In this document: positions 47,758-58,760 of the stretch, piece by piece
How the letters are laid out: every line of letters starts with the position of its first letter
Position numbering within the stretch: the first letter of the stretch is position 1
NCBI GenBank assembly: GCA_035610365.1
Contig: CM069432.1
Span: forward strand, 182,761,027 to 182,825,026
Direction of reading: 5' to 3'
Length of the DNA: 64,000 nt
Origin: Aquatica leii
Lineage: Eukaryota; Arthropoda; Insecta; Coleoptera; Lampyridae
Program-made: the position numbers and the translations under genes
The notes under the pieces: model-generated
Seen by the model: the letters and a program-made list of their open reading frames with translations, nothing else
Told to the model about the DNA's origin: nothing
The model's database searches: none

Positions 47758-47929
47758 ATAGATACTGTTACAATTATTAACATCGATTGAGATAGCTGTC
47801 TTATGTACCACTGATTGGGTTAATAAAAATAATAGGATTTATGTAAGCATGTAGTGCGTACTTCAATATTTTACGTTTATCAAGCTAAAAAATCAAAGAT
47901 GTTAGAATTTAGTAGCTGTGCTAATCTAA

Positions 47930-48190
47930 AATTTAAACCCCTTAAAAAAAATTAAAAAAATAAAACACATTTTTGTAGTTCTAATTAGCTGCTAATTAGT
48001 AATTTGTTACTCAGTTTTCGATTTTTGCTGCAACCGCTTCGGAAAAAATAGTGTCTGTGCTAACTTAACGTAAAAAGAATTTAAAAAAATCGAAAAAAAA
48101 AACGTTTCTGTAGTTCTAATTTGTTGTTAATTTGTCTCTCAATTCTCGATTTTACTGCTTTGTTTAGAATTTCGGAAAAGTACCATCAAC
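47930..48190 (+). repeat. Degenerate tandem duplication, period about 138 bp
   Basis: The word TGTAGTTCTAATT recurs at about 47974 and 48112, and flanking A-rich and TTTGCTGC/TTTACTGC segments also match. Two diverged copies lie in tandem. Confidence 0.6.
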
Positions 48191-49040
48191 ATTGCTACAT
48201 TGCCTTCATCGTTTCTAAAACTTTCTGAAGCTGTCAATTAAATTAACAGATAATATTTTATTGCTCGTAAATAACGTTTTTATTAATCAATCTCAAACAC
48301 TGAGTCACCCCTAGGCAACCTACATCAGCAAATCATATTAAGGCTGTAAATCTGGTTTATTACGCTCTTTGTTCATTCCATATTTATTTTTAACCCTTGT
48401 CTCTGCTTAAACTAAAATCATAGAGAACACCTAACTCCTATTTTTTTTCAAGACAATGTAATATTAGATCATTGTGGTATCCGGATATAATCTTAATGCT
48501 TAAAACTTGAAAACTAGTATTGATGGAATATTGGCGAACTTGAAAGAACCATATATCGGAAGTTTGTAGGTTTATTGTAACTATTTTCGTCTTAAAATGT
48601 AAAAAAATTAATGTATTTTTTAAATGACTATAGTTGTTATTTATGAAAAAGTGCTGCTTCAGGGTCAAAATTGGCTAAACGCAATTTTTACGTTTTTTGG
48701 CGGCGATCTGGAAGGTAGCCGCGGTCGAAAAATTGGATTTGGCATCTACGTATTATGACATACAATATAAAAAAAATAAACCTACTACTCCATTTCATGT
48801 AAGGCAAAAAGAACGAGGCTACTGGGCTATTAATTACTATACGTCATTTTCAAGATATAATGGGTTTCTAATAGTTTTTGTTTTTGGAAAATCTTCGAAT
48901 TCTATGGTTTTAGATTCAAAAACACCACATACCGTCTTCCGGTTGCTGATTGAACACTCGTGAAATCATCGATTGCTGTGCTGGACTGTAACCGTGAAAC
49001 GTAGAAATCAATTAACGGATTAGAGTACTCCCAGAAAAAC
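48191..49040. other. Spacer, no supported gene
   Basis: A frame of about 88 codons at 48697-48963 lacks an ATG at its start and shows no domain. Nothing else was recognised. Confidence 0.35.
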
Positions 49041-49920
49041 CAAAGAAAAGTAGCAAAAGTGATACCCTAAGAATTGACCAACAACATCCAAAGAAACCGA
49101 CCAAGCGGACGTACATACAGTACAGAAAAACGGAGTTGTAGTCTGCCTCAAGTTTTAGACCTATACAACAACTAATGACCCACTAAGTCCAAACAAACAA
49201 AAAGAAGGAAGAAACTAAAAAGAAAAGAAAGAAAAGAGAAGCATTGTCGCAGCGAACACTAAAGAAAATAAGATATCAAAAAGAAAACAAAGAGTGTTCA
49301 AGCAACAATAAAAAAAGAAAAAAATTGAAAAGCAAGAAAGACAAGAAAGAAGGAAAAAGATAGAAGAACAGGAAGACAGAAAGAGAAAATAGAGTACAGG
49401 TGTTAGTGTACGGCTCGACTACCTTTTCCTAGATAGTCGACATCGAGTGACCTTACCCTGCTACCCAACCAACCGCCCAAAAAAAATTTAAAAGAAAAGA
49501 AAGAGAAGAGAAGAGATATCACAGTGAGCCGTAACATGAATGTGTACCAAATACTATTTCCAAAGTGAATTTATTCCAAGACTTTAATGCTGACGAGCGA
49601 AATAGAAAACAAAAAAAATTAAATTTAAAAGTGAAATAGAGAATCCTTTAAGTGACGTACCAATCCAAAAAATGACGACTGAACTGGTATAACTATATAC
49701 GAGAGAAAGGGTGGTCTGTCCTGCAATAAGATGGAGTAGAAAGACAACCAAGAGATCAACGACATAATTGAAAGAATTGCCTCGCAAACCCAAAACACAA
49801 AAACCAAGACGATAGCTAAAAGTCAAAAGCTCGAATTCAACAAGTGCAGTTAGGATTTACGACGCTGATGAAAAAGAAGCGAACGATTAAAAAAAGACGT
49901 CGATACATAAGTAGAAGGAA
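49041..49920. other. Purine-rich low-complexity region
   Basis: The plus strand is dominated by AAGAAAG/GAAGAAA-type words, especially at 49200-49400 and 49480-49520. Translated fragments are lysine/glutamate-rich, which could be a decayed coiled-coil or element 5' region, but no motif supports a family. Confidence 0.35.
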
Positions 49921-49939
49921 CCATAATAACTTGAATTAT

Positions 49940-50510
49940 CACAACCACTATTTTTTCCTAAACGGCTAGAGTAAAGCAATCAAAAACGGAGCAACAAATT
50001 AGAACTAAGAAATATGTCTTTTTTTAGCTTGATTTAGCATAGTCAATATATTTTCCCAAGCAGCTGGAGCAAAACAATCAAAAACTAGGTAACATACTAG
50101 AAACAAATTCGAACTACAGAAATGTGTTATTTTTTTGCTTCATTTTTTTAACTTGAGTTAGCACCACTGTCTTGCGAAATAACTGGGGCAAAAAATCGAG
50201 AAAAATTAGTATCAATAAAAGAGATCTATGTGAAGTTGGCTTCTTATTTAAAAAAAAAATGATTATAGTTTTATGGCCCCCCAAACAATTATATAGTTCT
50301 CAATCGGTTATAGAAGTAGTTCAAACTCTAAGGAAACTAATTGATTTTCCCAAAAAAAACCTACTTACTGGACTTAGAAAACATCACTTTCTAAATTACG
50401 TATGTACAGCGAGATATTTGCATCTTTTTTGAACACTGCAATAGTTAATTTTTACAAGAGTAACCTACGTGAAATTGGCTCATTTCCACAATTTGAAAAA
50501 AAAATTGAGT
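49940..50510 (+). repeat. Diverged tandem repeats
   Basis: The phrase CGGCTAGAGTAAAGCAATCAA (49962) recurs in altered form at about 50060 and 50183, a period of roughly 100-120 bp. A second pair, GATCTATGTGAAGTTGGCT and ACCTACGTGAAATTGGCTC, lies at about 50223 and 50463. No protein is supported. Confidence 0.5.
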
Positions 50511-51255
50511 CGTGATTGCCTCACAAACAGTTCTATCGATTTAGCTTATAGTTTGAATCAATCAATTTCTTAGAGATGTCAGAAAAAAAGAGAAATTCGA
50601 TAAATGCTCAGTTTTACAGTCCACTATTATACATTTGTTTTTATAGATAAATTAGATTAAATTGAAGCCTAATTTTTGCTGAATTGCTATTTTTGCTTAT
50701 GAGTGCTAACGAATAAACGCTGTGATCATGCTAAATTGTTTTGCCAGCATACAAATTTTTGCTGAATGTAATCAGTTATATTCAAGGTTAAAAAAATTAC
50801 CCATTTGATATTTGCATCGAACTTGCAATACTTGCAATTTTCAGTGCACATGTACCTAGCATGAATATGTAAATAAGTACTTATGTTCACTTATGTTACA
50901 TTAGAACGTTTATAATAATCAGATGTAAGTTGCAATAATTCTTTGAATTGTGTATGAAAAGAAAATTTTAGTTGAAAAAGGTAATAACTAACATTCTAAA
51001 TGAATAATTTTAAAGTTGTTTCGGATATTGAGAGAATATATATTTTATTGCTAAAATTGTTTTTAGAAACGTTTCCAACGAATTGAATGAATATACAAAA
51101 AATGTGGTTTCGCATGCTGTTTATAACAGAAATCAAGATTACAGCTGAACAATTCATAAAAACTATAAAAAAAATATTTGATCGATGATCCCCTTCTTTA
51201 TTTAATAGTCTTTACGATAGGCATTTGCGCAGCAACCTTAGGCCTCGAAACTCCA
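50511..51255. other. AT-rich spacer upstream of the CCCH-RING locus
   Basis: Nothing coding was recognised. The region precedes the TATA box at 51265. Confidence 0.35.
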
Positions 51256-51264
51256 TGACCTTGT

Positions 51265-51300
51265 TATATAAACAAGTGTTTATACGTATGCGATTCTTTC
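51265..51300 (+). promoter_or_regulatory. TATA-box promoter of the CCCH-RING locus
   Basis: TATATAAA lies at 51265-51272, and the sequence turns markedly GC-richer about 30 bp downstream. This is about 200 bp upstream of a well-placed ATG (51464, context GCCATGG), a normal 5' UTR length. Confidence 0.5.
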
Positions 51301-51463
51301 TTTGTGAATTGTGTCGTCACAGGCTCTGTGTCACAGGTGTCGGTTTTGTGTTGTCCCTTGCCCTTGCCACCCCTTGACCGCTTTCCTTTTTCTCAGTTAT
51401 AGCGGTTTTAGGCTCAGTTTCGAGCGTGCCTTTCGACGAGTGGTTGTCTTTTGCTTTGGTGCC

Positions 51464-51921
51464 ATGGAGTTTTGCCGCGATTTTCAAAACAGTAAATGTC
51501 AATTTTGGACCTGCTGTAAATTTGTTCATTGCACCAAAACCGAGCAGGCCAATTTTGTTTTAAGGGGAGGTGTTTCAAAGAATATCGAAAAAGAAATGCG
51601 ACGATTGCAGATTCCCTCGATGATAATTTGTCGGGACTTTATTGCGAAAAAATGCGTCAAGGGCAAACACTGTAAGTGTTGCCACGTGATTCAATCAGCC
51701 GATGACCTCTACAAGTGCCCAGCAAAGATAATGTAAGGTGCCCAGTGTGCTTAGATACCATTAAAGAGGATCAAATGGCAATTTTTGAGAAATGCAATCA
51801 CAAAATTTGCAGAAACTGCGTGAGTGGCTTAGAAAACAAAAGCAGTACAAGTTCACGTGCAGTCATTGTGAAAGATTGTCCGATGTGTCGCACATCCTTT
51901 TCTTTTGTTTATCTCTTCTAG
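51464..51921 (+). pseudogene. CCCH zinc-finger and RING-finger protein (ZC3H10/makorin-like), frame-shifted
   Basis: From ATG 51464 the frame encodes two C-x7-C-x5-C-x3-H fingers: MEFCRDFQNSKC at residues 1-20 and CRDFIAKKCVKGKHC at about 55-75. They resemble the RNA-binding CCCH fingers of ZC3H10 and makorins. A one-nucleotide frame change near 51718-51735 then leads into a C3HC4 RING (CPVCLDTIKEDQ ... CNHKICRNC ... CPMCRTSF, about 51740-51900), close in pattern to the makorin RING, which recruits E2 enzymes for ubiquitin transfer. The frame ends in TAG at 51919-51921, directly followed by the perfect splice donor GTAAGT. A good Kozak context and a TATA box suggest it once was, or still is, transcribed. 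It could be a decayed host gene or cargo of a transposon. Confidence 0.7.
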
Positions 51922-52069
51922 GTAAGTTATTTTTATACATATTTGTTTTAAGATAACTGCGTTTGTTTACAGTTTCGACTATCGAATTGTACTTATCGTA
52001 CTTAAGATTTGTCATTTTTCCAAGCTGAAGCGCAACTGATGGTTAGTAGTCAAATTGGATGCACAACAT

Positions 52070-52312
52070 GCATATTGCGAAAACGTAGAATGCTTTCGAA
52101 AATGTTATAACTAGCGAATGTTGATTAGTTTAATTAATATATGGATTAGAGCAGTAACAGTAACCAAATCTGTCTCTATGGAATCATACTTATGGTTTTT
52201 TTGAATGCCGACCTACAATGCGAAAACGTTTAATGCTTTTGAATAGCGAACGTTGATTAGAGTTTTTGATTGATCTATAGATTAGAGCAGTAACAGTAGC
52301 CAAAACCTGTAT
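52070..52312 (+). repeat. Tandem duplication within a probable intron
   Basis: About 100 bp (GCGAAAACGTAGAATGCTTT ... GATTAGAGCAGTAACAGTAA) are repeated with moderate divergence at about 52076-52170 and 52218-52310. The region lies between donor 51922 and a possible acceptor TTTCTGTAG at 52343. Confidence 0.7.
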
Positions 52313-52400
52313 TTATTGCTCAACTTCTTTCGGATTTCTGTAGGTGTAAAGCAGTTGTTGAAGCATAATTTTTAATCGTGTTTATTTACATCGTACAAAC

Positions 52401-54262
52401 ATGTTTGAATTGGTGAAATTCATTTTGGACAATGTATTTTATGTTTGCAAATCTGATGACATTAAACTATCAAAGCGAATTAAATGTAGAGTGAAATGAA
52501 TCGATGGTTATTATTATTCTGCAAAAATAATTTGGAACAAAATTTTTCTATTGTTGGTAAGTTTTTATCAATACTACGTTTAAGTTGTAATTGTGAATTT
52601 CTCTTATAGTACTAAAACGGCATGAACTATCCGAACACAATTTCTGTGTCGAAGCCATTGAATCGAAAAATTTATATGCTTGCATTGAACAAAATACATC
52701 TAGTAAGTTTTTTTTTAATTTATTAAATTCTGTTCTCTAAAAAAATTTTTCTAAAGCACATCACCAATTTGAGCAGTCTCCAACCATCAATAACTTCCAT
52801 GATAATTTGCCGAAGGGCGTTCTCAATTGCAACATTAACGTCTTGTCCATTTTACCTACTGCTCATACTTTTGCCGATGACCAATTTAACGTGGATACTG
52901 CTTCACCAGGTATCGAAGTTGATGCTGCATCACATACAGAACTAGTTCAAGATGTTGCTACTTCATAATTTGTTAACGTGGTCTTGAACGATCCAGATTT
53001 GTAATGGATTTCTTCAGATCCCAATTGGAATCTCCAGGATTAAGGAACAGTCTTAACGTAACAAATTGTGACATTGCATCTTTGGCAAACCCTAGTCAAA
53101 TAGAATGCACAGAAATACTGCATTGTTCAGAATTATGTAAGTTTATAAATTCTTCTTTGTTAAACGACTAATAATTACTTTCACTTTTTAGTATCGCCAG
53201 AAAGTATTGTACCTGTATGTAGTATGACTGAAAATGATTGTCAATTGAGGAAACAGATAGCCACAGAATGTGCATTGGACGATATGGCTGAAAACGTTTA
53301 CATGATGTTGCCAATTTCATGGGTCATCCGATAGACATACACAACAATATTTACCAAATGCCGGTGGATAAAAGAGATATTGTTCGTATATCAAAAATTT
53401 TAGAAAAAGTGCAAGGGAATGACGAAAATAATCTTGATGAGATAATGGATGAAGAAGAGCAAACCCCTATTGTTGCTTCTGATTTTATCTGTCTCTTCTT
53501 TAATTTCATCAAATATGCAAGATGAACAGGAAGTTGGTACTGTAGAAAACGAAAACTCTCGTCAAGAAGGTTCTCCTGTTCTTATCTCCAGTGATTCCGA
53601 TTCATCTGAAGTTCAGATTTCTAAATCTACTAAGAAATCTCGCACAAAAGGTGTTACATTTAATATACCTAATGTAGTGTTTTTAAAAAAAAAATTGTAG
53701 GTTTCTTTCGTGTGTGTGGATTGAAAAAACCTTGCAAAACTGATTAAAAACAAGCAGCACTGTTACACTTTAATACGTTTTAAGGTAAAATAAGCTTCCT
53801 TCGATAGCTACATTATGTAAAGAGCTTCCATATATAGAAGAACTGAAAAACATCACCCACTTCTGTAAAATCTTGGTTACAAAATGAACTTGTGAAAAAA
53901 CAAGGAAACTTTGAACCACTGTCAAGTACTTGTAAGTTAAATATATTTGTACCTATAATTGTTATAATTCATAATGTTTATATTTTAGCACGCAACATAA
54001 GGCGAACCAGATGGACCCTTGCATTGAAACGAATCCTTTGTTTTTGCTGACCACTTCGATGCTGGCACATTACCGTCTCTACCTGAATGTCTACAAGCTA
54101 TGGAGAACTATAAAGACCTTCAAGGGTTTACTGCAGTTGCCAATAAACAACGACGTAGATTGAGAGGTAAGATAGGTATTCTCGATTTTGTGTATTTTGT
54201 CTAATCTTATATTTTCAGAAATATCTAAACCATGCCACCAAAGAATACTTTTTCCTAATTAA
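52401..54262 (+). pseudogene. Decayed six-exon gene; N-terminal 'KF..DN..YVC' module and GH-H-Y tail
   Basis: Exons are bounded by clean GT-AG sites: 52401-52556, 52610-52702, 52757-53136, 53192-53931, 53989-54166 and 54219-54262, with introns of about 50-57 bp. Exon 1 starts MFELVKFILDNVFYVCKSDD and carries ...DGYYYSAKII, a small N-terminal module seen in arthropod and cnidarian BEN-type or transposon-derived proteins. Exon 4 contains MGHPIDIHNNIYQMP followed by VRISKILEKVQG. The GH...H...Y arrangement resembles the end of tyrosine-recombinase (Crypton-like) domains and their domesticated relatives. An acidic/serine stretch (ISSDSDSSEVQ) follows. The last two exons read ADHFDAGTLPSLPECLQAME to RRRLREISKPCHQ, then stop. 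Breaks: a TGA in exon 1 where tryptophan is expected, a stop in exon 3 and several frame changes. Function is not assigned. Confidence 0.6.
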
Positions 54263-54451
54263 ATTATTTTTGTTATTTAATATTCAAAATTAATGTGTAT
54301 GTTTTTTGTTTATTCTGTTATTATTATGTATTTGTATTACTCGATCTTGTGCTGGACAGTATTTTCTGTTTTTAATAGTTTTCTTATTTGTTAACTTTCA
54401 GTTGATAATATTTTATTGTTCATGCCTGTGATTATGTTAATACATATCGAA

Positions 54452-54457
54452 AATAAA
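54452..54457 (+). terminator. Poly(A) signal AATAAA
   Basis: AATAAA lies about 190 bp after the final stop of the multi-exon gene and is followed by a T/G-rich stretch, as expected for 3' end formation. Confidence 0.45.
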
Positions 54458-54462
54458 TGTTT

Positions 54463-55102
54463 TACTGAATTGAACGAAACAGGATGCTGTTGACTGAATA
54501 TTATTTAGTAAAATAAATGTTGATTTTTAACTAATTTTCTTGATTTATTAATAAATTGATCCAACTTATTTGACTTGTTACTTCACCCTTAAAAAATATA
54601 TACTTCTGTGAATCAACAACAGATGTTCGCCTGATTAAGATATTTTAAAAAACAATTATAAAAATAATTAAGGAGGAAAGACTTGAACTTCGTAATAGGT
54701 ATTGCTCCTATGAACAGTATGAATTGTTTTTTGCTAAATTAATACTATTGATTGTAAGTAATCTGAAACTAGTACTTTGTTCTATCCATTGGTATTATAT
54801 CAAATGCAAAGACAATATAATAACATAAACATGTTAAAAAATTATTTGTAAGTAAGTTATCGTTGGAAAAATAATATATCACAAGTGCTAAAAAAATGTA
54901 TTTTTTAATTTAAACTATGATTATGTATACAATTCACTTAAATTACAACTTGTTAGTAGTCTTAACAATATTTTGCAAATTATTTATTGCTTTGTTAAAG
55001 ATAAGATATTTTAATACTGTAAATTACTTCTTGGCACTTGGCATGGCTATGTCTTAACAATGAAAATATTTAAACAATTCCTAGAACTGTTTCTATAATA
55101 AA
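54463..55102. other. AT-rich spacer
   Basis: No gene or element was recognised downstream of the poly(A) signal. Confidence 0.4.
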
Positions 55103-55484
55103 CCAGATAGCAGAATAAGCTTGAAACAAGCTTGTTGCCACAAGGATATTAGCTTGCAACAACTTGCCTTGGCAAGCATGTAAGTTTGATTCAAGTTTGA
55201 CTCATTCATTCGAATTACTACACGACAAGCTTGCAAACTTGTAGCTAGCAAACTTGCATCAAACTTACCTTGACAAGTGTAGAAACTTTTTGTTTCTAAT
55301 TAAAACCCCATTTAGACCAAGTTACCACACAACAAGCTTGCAATAAGTTTATTTTGCATGCTTGCTTCAAACTTTCCAACCAGCAGCAAGCTTATTTCAA
55401 GTTTGATTCAAGCTTAATCTTTGAATCACTTTTTAAGCTTGACATGACAAGTTAAAAGCAAACTTGTCGTACTTGCTATTTGGG
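55103..55484. mobile_element. About 380-bp inverted-repeat element rich in AAGCTTG words
   Basis: The ends CCAGATAGCA and TGCTATTTGGG are imperfect inverted repeats (CC-A-(G/A)ATAGCA). The interior is a dense array of CAAGCTTG, CAAACTTG and related words in both orientations, covering nearly the whole unit. The layout, short CCCA...AGCA ends plus a lattice of one palindromic word, mirrors the element at 3.4-4.9 kb. No coding sequence; the target duplication is unclear. Confidence 0.6.
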
Positions 55485-55973
55485 AAGTAAAACTAAGTAC
55501 ATTTATACCCCTCATACCTTCTAAACCCAACTGTTACAACTATAAAATGTTACGTAGCAACCCCCTATTTGTGTTATTTCTTCAAAATTGCTTCTATGTA
55601 GTATCAAAGAGTAAATAATAGCCTTATTAAAACAATCTTTTAAATCCTTTCATGTTACATTCACATTTTGAAGATTCTAGACCTAGTCGTTTAAAAAAAA
55701 GTATTAGGTACACATCTGTTTAAAACTATTAAATTCGTTTAACTAAACTTTAGTATTGCATTTTCTTCTTAATCCTGTATTTAAAAATGGCTGGTTACAG
55801 GCATTTACGATTAAAAAAGTAAGAGTAACTAATAAACGTTACTTTAATCATTGACTAATTAGTATTAATAGGTATTAATTAAACAGTCAATGCGTTATTG
55901 TAAAAAGTCATGAACGCCATCTATAATTATTGCATTCAATTACCGTTCGTTTATATACTGGTTAAACTTTAGC
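55485..55973. other. AT-rich spacer
   Basis: No recognisable feature. Confidence 0.4.
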
Positions 55974-56097
55974 GTATGTTACTGTCCTATACAAAAATGT
56001 TGTTTCCCCGCTTCTACGGTCCTACGGAGACTTCGCGCGAACTCGAAATACAACCTGCTTTACCCACATTTTGTAGGACAGTAGCATACATTTCATA

Positions 56098-56100
<3 letters not shown>
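55974..56100. mobile_element. 127-bp ACTGTCCTA inverted-repeat element
   Basis: The left end GTATGTTACTGTCCTA and the right end TAGGACAGTAGCATAC are inverted relatives. The right end is identical over about 33 bp to the terminus at 42878-42910. It abuts an (AT)n run at 56101-56144. Confidence 0.65.

Positions 56101-56144
<44 letters not shown>
56101..56144. repeat. (AT)n microsatellite
   Basis: A pure AT run of about 44 bp between two different motif-cluster termini. Confidence 0.95.
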
Positions 56145-56149
<5 letters not shown>

Positions 56150-56470
56150 TATCAACGTGGCGTCCAGTCACTACAAAATCATCATCAATTTGGCCTCCAT
56201 GGTAAATTGGCGTCCGTATATGGACGCCTCTTTGGATTCCCTTATAAAAGTGTTGCGGTAGACCCTACTACCTACAGACAAAGATTTGGAGGGACGCCAA
56301 AAAACGTAAACGTGTCAGAAAATTGAATAATTTAGTTCAAAAATTTTCACTACGAGCGCTACTGTCGCCATACATAATTGTATATTGTACGAATATATTT
56401 TTTAAATACATTTCCGTATCAATATGGCGACCTCGATGTGGCAACGTAGCAGGATGCCATGTTGATATAA
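56145..56470. repeat. GGCGTCC motif cluster
   Basis: Right of the (AT)n run the words GGCGTCC/GGACGCC and GGCGACC recur (about 56160, 56203, 56223, 56283, 56424). This is another cluster-type element terminus. A matching opposite end was not found in the window. Confidence 0.5.
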
Positions 56471-58752
56471 AAATGAATATGTATAATTAAATATTGCGTT
56501 ATAGACGCCAGGACCAGATTAATGATTAGGTCATATGCATTATACCAGTTTATCCTTCTAGTTTATAACAAACATTAATGTAGTTTTTACAAGTAATTAC
56601 CAAGACTTAAACTACAGTAAAACGTCCGTAACGACGCAGCCTTGCAAAATCAAAGTCAATATTACATATGCTAATTTACTCTAAGTGGTTCTTGATTATA
56701 ATTAATATAAAGGGTTAATTCTAATTTCTCATACAATTTTAAACATTTTGTAACAAAAAAAAGAACATATAGGTGTACTTTTTATACATGACGAAGAAAA
56801 TGTATTAAAAGAACCTGTTTGCAACTTATGCATATAGCTGCTTTGCGTAATTTTATCATATTATACTTTAATTTTATCGGCGATATGATTAATTATGTAA
56901 TATTTTTTTATTTTTGTTGTACTAGCGTTTCTTCTAAACCAATTAAAATGCCTTGTTTTATATAAGAAGTAACATTGTCAAGTGTTAACAAATTTTTATT
57001 TAGCTTCATCAAATTTTTTAAAACTACTTTATACACTACTTGGTATAAAAGAATTGGGAAACAGTGTCACATTGCGACTCTCATATTGAATTGATTAGGA
57101 GTGTATAATTACCTTATGTTGTATTTTACGTTTTTCTTTTTGAGTTAGCTATTGAATAACCGAGAAAAACGTGTATTTAGTTGTACAAAAATACGTTTTC
57201 GACCATCGTAAGATCGTCGGAATACGCATTCTGGTCACTAGCGGTTCGGTAGACGATGCAAGTGAAACGCTGTTTGACCACATATTTTTGTCAAAAATGT
57301 ATTTTAATAAAAAATTGCATATTTATAGTATACGATTATAGATGTAGTGTTTTTTACTAAAAAAAAAATCAATTACGATTTCTTAATCAAAAGTCACAAT
57401 TTATTTTAATTTTTTTATATGAACATTTCAAAAATTATTACTAAGTTATAATCGCCTTTACAGTACAGATGTGTCAATGTTGCTAATGTTTTGTCAAATT
57501 TCTGTAAAAAGCATTGTCTAAGCGTGAAATAAAAGAATTAACTTAAAAATTCAACCAAAATCTAATTAATTATTTTTAAATGTTATTAATCAAGGCACAT
57601 TATAGAATTAATGAAATTATAACGAAACTAAGTCTGCTTAAAATTTAAGTTGAAACGCAAAACATACTTGAAAAAACGCACATGTAACAAAGATAATTAA
57701 ATCATACATTAGCGATATCGTAGTTCAAGGTAATGCAGAGTAACTGTCAACATTATCCGGTACATATGATACGATCACGCATATTTTTTAGTTGTCAGAG
57801 TTGTGGTATGCTGATTTGGTTAAACTATATTTTATTCTCACGTAATCTTATGTCTGTCAATTAGTTCAGAATAATTTTTTTGCGTTTTCTGAGAATTTTT
57901 CGAAAGTATAAAAATTTTTCGAATTATAATATATTTCTAATTTTAATTAACTATTCTGGAGAAGAGTACTATTTTACATATTGTTAAACAATAAAATACT
58001 TTTAGTTTAATAAATTTGCATTATCTTTGCTGTGTTGGTCTACCGAAAGTTGAACAAAAACGTATTTAATATAATACATCTGTATTATTAAAACTACTGA
58101 TGTAGATATAACTAGTAAACTTTGTTTGTTTGTAGTTATCACGGAGAGTACAAAAAATAACGTTGGCCAGAATTTTTGTAATTTTTTACCTACTAAAAAC
58201 AATATCAAATTTAAAACTAACAAGTAACAAATTCAACATTTTACAATTAATTGAAACATAGGCTTATTTAGTTTATTTAGTATTTACTAAATTCAGTGTG
58301 TTGCTATCATAACGCCAATACGGCGGATAAAAGAAAATCAATAAAGGATTGAAAAATAAACAATTTTTATTATTATAATATATAAAGTCTGCAAAGCAAT
58401 AGTTTTCGAAGAAATAAAACAATTTATTTAAAGATGTGGCTTGCGATTAGACTATTTCTGAATCATCAAGTTTAGTTCTAGTTTCTCTTTGTGAGCCAAA
58501 ATAAGCAGTTGGCTTTTTTTGTTTGTGAATCCAAACAAACTAGACTGGTGTTCCGCTACGATGCGGCCTAAGCCAAAATTCACTTATAATATAAACAAAG
58601 AAAACCGCGAAAGATATAATAATGAAAAACGCTAAACGTAATTCTAAAATTTTGTTATGTTAATTTGTAATGTTAATTAACGTTAATTAATAAATTAAAC
58701 ACTTTTTTTCTAATAATTTTTGAATATGTTCTTCCATTTTAGTCTTGTGGTA
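56471..58752. other. AT-rich spacer
   Basis: No gene, RNA gene or element was recognised in this 2.3-kb stretch. Confidence 0.35.
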
Positions 58753-58760
58753 GGAGACAC

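Noticed and set aside
48697-48963. Possible 88-residue protein
   Set aside because: The frame opens with TTG rather than ATG, has no recognisable domain, no promoter and no neighbour that supports it.
49041-49920. Coiled-coil or gag-like protein suggested by lysine/glutamate-rich translations
   Set aside because: The signal comes from purine-rich simple sequence; frames are short and no family motif was found.
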